DNA of 64,000 bases. It comes from Roseimaritima ulvae. GTDB lineage: Bacteria > Planctomycetota > Planctomycetia > Pirellulales > Pirellulaceae. Shown piece after piece: positions 60,341 to 64,000 of this stretch (position 1 is its first letter; every line of letters starts with the position of its first letter). The stretch lies in contig NZ_CP042914.1 in the NCBI RefSeq assembly GCF_008065135.1, positions 6,429,404 to 6,493,403 on the forward strand, written 5' to 3'. The notes under the pieces are model-generated. The model had not been told where the DNA came from and ran no database searches. It saw only the letters and a program-made list of their open reading frames with translations. The translations under genes and the position numbers were made by a program.

Positions 60341-61900
60341 ATGAACACCCCGTCGCAGCAGCAGTCCCAATCACAACCCGCATCCTCCCCGCTCGCGGCC
60401 AAGCGGCCTGTACCGTCGGCGGACGATGTGCTTTTGCCCGAGTACAGCACCGACGCATTTTACGACGAACTGGTCGAACCGGACGGCCGCGCCCGCCCTG
60501 ATGCCCGCGCGTTGCTGGACTTGATCAATCATCTGCCGACCGGCGAGTTGCTCCGCCGCCAACAGTCGATCGAGCAGTCGCTGTACCGCATGGGCATCAC
60601 CTTTACGGTGTACAGCGACCAACAGGGCACCGAAAAGATCATGCCCTTCGATATCGTGCCGCGGATCGTCAACGCGATGACCTGGCAGCACATCGAAGTC
60701 GGTCTGAAGCAGCGGATTCACGCGCTGAACCTATTCCTGGACGACATCTATAACGACCAACACATCCTCCGCGACGGCATTATCCCAGAGGAATTAATCC
60801 AATCGGCCGGCACCCTGCTGCCGGCTTGCCGCGGGCTGAAACCGCCGCGTGGCGTGTGGAGCCATATCTCGGGCACCGACCTGGTGCGTGACGGGCAAGG
60901 CGCGATGCTGGTGTTGGAAGATAACCTGCGTTGTCCTTCAGGCGTGTCGTACGTGCTGCAAAACCGCATGGTCATGAAACGCAACTTCCCGCAGGTCTTC
61001 AAAGCCTCCTGCGTGCGGCCGGTCAATCACTACGCCGACAAGATGTACAAAATGTTGTGCACGATGTCGCCGCGGCAAGACGAACCGCCCGTGGTCGTGG
61101 TGTTAACGCCCGGCGTGTTCAACAGCGCCTACTACGAACACTCCTTCCTGGCTCAGCAGATGGGCGTCGAATTGGTCGAAGGTCGCGATCTGTTGGTCGA
61201 CGACAAGGACCGGTTGATGATGCGAACCACGCGGGGCCTGCAGCAAGTGGACGTGATCTACCGCCGCATCGACGATATCTTCATGGACCCCGAAGCGTTC
61301 CGTGAAGACAGTTTGCTGGGAGTCCCCGGCTTGATGCGAGCCTATCGCGCGGGCAACGTGGCGCTGGCCAACGCGCCGGGCACCGGCATCGCCGACGACA
61401 AGGTGATCTACGCCTACGTGCCCGACATCGTTCGCTACTACCTGAAAGAAGACATCCGCCTGCCGAACGTCGAGACGTATGTTTGCGTCCGCGAACAGGA
61501 TCGGCAGCACGTGCTGGCCAACCTGGACAAGCTGGTCGTCAAAGCGGCCAATGAGTCGGGCGGCTACGGGATGCTGATCGGTCCGGCGTCGACGAAAGCC
61601 GAGCAGCAGGAATTCGCCGAAGCGATCAAAAAGAACCCCCGCAACTACATCGCCCAACCGACCTTGGACCTGTCGCGGGTGCCGACGATGATCGACGGCA
61701 AACTGGAGGGCCGGCATGTGGACCTGCGGCCCTACATCCTCAGCTCCGCCCCCGACGACGTCTGGGTACTGCCCGGCGGCTTGACTCGCGTGGCCCTAAA
61801 GAAGGGCTCCCTGGTCGTAAACTCCTCCCAGGGCGGCGGCAGTAAAGACACCTGGGTCGTCGCTCAACCAGGCGACCAAACGGCCAGCTTGAGAGATTAG
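60341..61900 (+). CDS. Circularly permuted ATP-grasp protein (DUF404/DUF407 family)
   Basis: 519 residues from ATG at 60341. Family signatures: MPFDIVPRIV, LKQRIHALNLFLDDIYNDQHIL, GVWSHISGTDLVRDGQGAMLVLEDNLRCPSGVSYVL, LTPGVFNSAYYEHSFLAQQMGVELVEG, KAANESGGYGMLIGP and VDLRPYIL. The ATP-grasp fold in this family is circularly permuted. Such proteins are predicted to ligate amino groups to peptides or proteins, and usually sit with alpha-E, transglutaminase and DUF2126 genes, as here. The role is unproven. It opens an operon of at least three genes; the second follows after a stretch of microsatellites. Confidence 0.93.
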   Translation: MNTPSQQQSQSQPASSPLAAKRPVPSADDVLLPEYSTDAFYDELVEPDGRARPDARALLDLINHLPTGELLRRQQSIEQSLYRMGITFTVYSDQQGTEKIMPFDIVPRIVNAMTWQHIEVGLKQRIHALNLFLDDIYNDQHILRDGIIPEELIQSAGTLLPACRGLKPPRGVWSHISGTDLVRDGQGAMLVLEDNLRCPSGVSYVLQNRMVMKRNFPQVFKASCVRPVNHYADKMYKMLCTMSPRQDEPPVVVVLTPGVFNSAYYEHSFLAQQMGVELVEGRDLLVDDKDRLMMRTTRGLQQVDVIYRRIDDIFMDPEAFREDSLLGVPGLMRAYRAGNVALANAPGTGIADDKVIYAYVPDIVRYYLKEDIRLPNVETYVCVREQDRQHVLANLDKLVVKAANESGGYGMLIGPASTKAEQQEFAEAIKKNPRNYIAQPTLDLSRVPTMIDGKLEGRHVDLRPYILSSAPDDVWVLPGGLTRVALKKGSLVVNSSQGGGSKDTWVVAQPGDQTASLRD

Positions 61901-61936
61901 CGGTTGGTTGGTGGTTGGTCGTAAGGACGGGGCCCT

Positions 61937-62091
61937 AAGGGACGAAAGGGACTTAAGGGACTTAAGGGACGAAAGGGACCTAAGGGACTTAAGTGAGAGG
62001 GCGGCCCTTTCAGATTTCAGATTTCAGATTTCAGATTTCAGATTTCAGATTTCAGATTGCAAACTTCAAACTTCAAACTTCAAACTTCAAA
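61937..62091. repeat. Three consecutive short tandem repeats before the alpha-E gene
   Basis: First, six 9-base units of the type AAGGGACTT or AAGGGACGA at 61937-61990. Then seven perfect 7-base units TTTCAGA at 62008-62056. Then four perfect 7-base units CTTCAAA at 62064-62091, ending six bases before the alpha-E ATG. They fill the ribosome-binding region, and no AGGAGG-like site is seen. Confidence 0.95.
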
Positions 62092-62097
62092 CTTCCC

Positions 62098-63042
62098 ATG
62101 CTGTCCCGCGTTGCCGAAAGTATTTACTGGATGAGTCGTCAGGTGGAACGGGCGGAGAACCTGGCTCGGTTCCTGGAGATCACGCACGAATTCACGCTCG
62201 ACCAGCCCCAGAACATGGTCAATTCCTGGGACGCCTTGCTGCGGATCACCGGCGACGAAGCGTTGTTCAAGGAGCGTTACGACGAGGCCAACGCGGACAG
62301 CGTGAGTCGTTTTTTGGCGTTCGACGAAGACTACCCGAATTCGATGTTGTCCTCGCTGCGACTGGCTCGCCAAAACGCTCGTAGCGTCCGCGAATCACTG
62401 TCCTCCGAAGTGTTCGAGCAGGTCAATGAGTTTTACCACTTGGTCAATCACGCGGCGGCTCAACCGGCCTTGTCCTCGCCGACGAATTTTCTAAACGAAG
62501 TTCGCTTGCTGGCGATCCAGTGGACCGGCGTGCTGGACAGCACGATGCCCCAGGACGACGGCTGGCACTTTTTTAACGTCGGGCGGATGACCGAACGGGC
62601 CGACAAAACGTCACGGATCCTGGACGTCAAATATTTTAATCTGCTGCCCAACGTGACCGACGTGGGCACGGCCGTCGACGACCTGCAGTGGGCTTCGCTG
62701 CTGAAAGCGATCAGCGGCATCGAAGCCTACCGGCGAAAATACCGCGTCCTGCACATCCCCAATGTCGTGCGGTTCTTCCTGTTTGATGAAACCTTTCCGC
62801 GGAGCGTGATCTACTGCGCCAAATCCGCCTTTTGGTCGATCCGTCGCATCCATGAATCGGCCGATCTGCCGCCCGGTGAGGCCTACGAGCGGGCGGAACA
62901 ACTCTGCCGACGCCTGTCTCTGACGTCGGCCGAAGAAGTGATCGCGGGCAACATGCACGAAGCCATCGATCGCTTGCAGACAGAGTTGAATCAGTTGGGC
63001 GACGCCATTTTCCGAGACTTCTTCCACCACGAGCTTGTTTAA
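62098..63042 (+). CDS. Alpha-E domain protein (DUF403)
   Basis: 314 residues from ATG at 62098. An in-frame ATG at 61993 would translate the 7-base repeats into a repetitive FRFQISD/NFKLQTS tail and is rejected. The start MLSRVAESIYWMSRQVERAENLARFLE is the family signature; SLLKAISGIEAYRRKYR, VVRFFLFDETFPRSVIYC and LPPGEAYERAEQLCRRL follow. The protein is all-helical, cytoplasmic and of unknown activity, always linked to the permuted ATP-grasp protein. Translation may depend on coupling or on the repeat length upstream. The next gene starts four bases after its stop. Confidence 0.93.
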   Translation: MLSRVAESIYWMSRQVERAENLARFLEITHEFTLDQPQNMVNSWDALLRITGDEALFKERYDEANADSVSRFLAFDEDYPNSMLSSLRLARQNARSVRESLSSEVFEQVNEFYHLVNHAAAQPALSSPTNFLNEVRLLAIQWTGVLDSTMPQDDGWHFFNVGRMTERADKTSRILDVKYFNLLPNVTDVGTAVDDLQWASLLKAISGIEAYRRKYRVLHIPNVVRFFLFDETFPRSVIYCAKSAFWSIRRIHESADLPPGEAYERAEQLCRRLSLTSAEEVIAGNMHEAIDRLQTELNQLGDAIFRDFFHHELV

Positions 63043-63046
63043 CACC

Positions 63047-64000
63047 ATGCCGATCCGCGTCGCTCTTCATCACCAGACCGAATACCGCTACGACCGCCGG
63101 GTGAACCTGGGCCCTCAACTGGTTCGTTTGCGTCCGGCATACCACGCCCGCACGCCGATCCCGGCTTACAGCCTGAAAGTTTCGCCGGGGGACCATTTTG
63201 TCAACTGGCAACAGGACCCGTTTGGCAATCCCAATGCGCGGTACGTGTTCCATAAACCCACCGACCATCTGCGGATCACGGTGGACCTGATCGCGGAAAT
63301 GACGGTCATCAATCCGTTTGACTTCTTCGTGGAAGAATCCGCCGAGGAGTTTCCGTTTTCTTACGACGACGAAACCCGTGTCCAGTTGGCGCCATACCTG
63401 CGCCCCCACGCCCAGGGCCCCGGGTTTGAGAAATGGTTGGCCACGCTGCCCACCAAACCGATGCGGACGATCGACTTTCTGGTCGACGTCAACAGCCGCC
63501 TGCAGCAGCGCATCGATTACCTGGTGCGGATGGAACCGGGCGTGCAAACGCCCGAAGAAACGCTTACCAAATGCAGCGGTTCCTGCCGCGACTCGGCTTG
63601 GCTGTTCGTGGAAACCCTGCGGCACATGGGGCTGGCGGCACGCTTCGTCTCCGGTTACTTGATCCAATTGACCGCCGACGAAAAACCCGTCGATGGACCG
63701 GCCGGGCCGAGCGAAGATTTCTGTGACCTGCACGCCTGGACCGAGGTCTACCTGCCCGGCGCAGGTTGGATCGGACTGGACGCCACCAGCGGCCTGTTTG
63801 CCGGGGAAGGGCACATCCCGCTGGCCTGCACACCTTCTTACACCGGAGCGGCGCCGATCACCGGGGCGCACGAACCCTGCGAAGTCGAGTTCCATCACAC
63901 GATGTCGGTGGAGCGGGTGCACGAAGATCCCCGCGTCACCAAGCCCTACACCGAATCACAATGGGCGGAAATCCTCAAAGTCGGCCAGGCCGTCGACCAG
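63047..64000 (+). CDS. Transglutaminase-like / DUF2126 protein, N-terminal part (cut by window end)
   Basis: ATG at 63047 follows the alpha-E stop by four bases; 318 codons are open to the window end. The N-terminal beta domain (RVALHHQTEYRYDRRVNLGPQLVRLRP) is the bacterial transglutaminase N-terminal region. A transglutaminase core follows: Cys in CSGSCRDSAWLFVETLRHMGL, His in DLHAWTEVYLPGAGWIGLD, and the Asp of that segment. The segment VSPGDHFVNWQQDPFGNPNA through INPFDFFVEESAEEFPF is typical of the ~1100-residue DUF2126 proteins, so a C-terminal amidoligase-type DUF2126 part probably lies beyond the window. It is likely a peptide amidase or crosslinking enzyme of the ATP-grasp system. Confidence 0.9.
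   Translation, partial: MPIRVALHHQTEYRYDRRVNLGPQLVRLRPAYHARTPIPAYSLKVSPGDHFVNWQQDPFGNPNARYVFHKPTDHLRITVDLIAEMTVINPFDFFVEESAEEFPFSYDDETRVQLAPYLRPHAQGPGFEKWLATLPTKPMRTIDFLVDVNSRLQQRIDYLVRMEPGVQTPEETLTKCSGSCRDSAWLFVETLRHMGLAARFVSGYLIQLTADEKPVDGPAGPSEDFCDLHAWTEVYLPGAGWIGLDATSGLFAGEGHIPLACTPSYTGAAPITGAHEPCEVEFHHTMSVERVHEDPRVTKPYTESQWAEILKVGQAVDQ

Noticed and set aside
61993-62097. Upstream extension of the alpha-E protein from ATG 61993
   Set aside because: The added 35 residues are only the translation of the 7-base tandem repeats and have no family likeness.
62711-63922. 403-codon open frame on the minus strand
   Set aside because: Lies opposite the alpha-E and DUF2126 genes, both with strong family signatures.

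Overview
The window looks like a chromosome segment from a Pirellulaceae-type planctomycete (Rhodopirellula/Roseimaritima-like). The case rests on four pairs of PSCyt1/DUF1549/DUF1553 multihaem-like proteins with DUF1501 proteins, a DUF1559-like secreted protein, an S46 peptidase, lipid A genes, a short rpsL-rpsG operon ending in its own terminator, and GC-rich DNA with long antisense open frames. I see no tRNA, rRNA or CRISPR array.

Layout. 1-4192: end of a Gfo/Idh/MocA oxidoreductase, then a PSCyt/DUF1501 pair. 4193-5887: an array of ~176-bp repeats on both sides of a RAYT-like (Y1) transposase. 5888-13698 (minus): a four-gene operon of two more PSCyt/DUF1501 pairs. 13816-19314: hybrid histidine kinase, secreted esterase, a deleted acetylxylan-esterase pseudogene, and a receiver protein fused to an RsbW-like ATPase. 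19532-24358: large DUF1559-like protein, metallophosphoesterase and Uma2 protein. 24413-25345: a cytosine methyltransferase with Dnmt2 (tRNA C38) signatures. 25388-28892: tandem hairpin repeat, lpxI-lpxD, rpsL-rpsG. 28893-29543: hairpin-rich non-coding repeats. 29544-34446: a Mur-ligase paralogue divergent from a tightly coupled operon (HTH-EIIA fusion, unknown protein, flavin reductase, MoxR, tiny membrane protein). 34466-39575: MITE-like element, hypothetical protein, Ogt, secreted protein, nucleotidyltransferase remnant, GltS-like transporter, HIT protein. 39608-47731: secreted protein and the fourth DUF1501/giant PSCyt pair. 48132-54100: aspartoacylase-like protein, an intact IS4-family element, S46 peptidase, HAD phosphatase. 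54110-59854: gene fragments, small secreted protein, cysteine synthase and a two-subunit 2-oxoacid:ferredoxin oxidoreductase. 60341-64000: circularly permuted ATP-grasp, alpha-E and the start of a DUF2126/transglutaminase protein.

The main themes are surface or periplasmic polymer breakdown (PSCyt/DUF1501 sets, esterases), envelope synthesis (LpxI/LpxD, Mur-like ligase), signalling (hybrid kinase, REC-RsbW fusion, HTH-EIIA fusion), and an unusual density of intergenic repeats. At least six repeat families are present, several built from small hairpins with a three-base GGA/TCC loop, and one copy is interrupted by the IS with a clean 13-bp duplication. The most noteworthy single genes are the bacterial Dnmt2-like enzyme, the RAYT inside its repeat array, and the ATP-grasp/alpha-E/DUF2126 cluster with three stacked microsatellites. 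All functions are read from motifs by eye; no database search was run.
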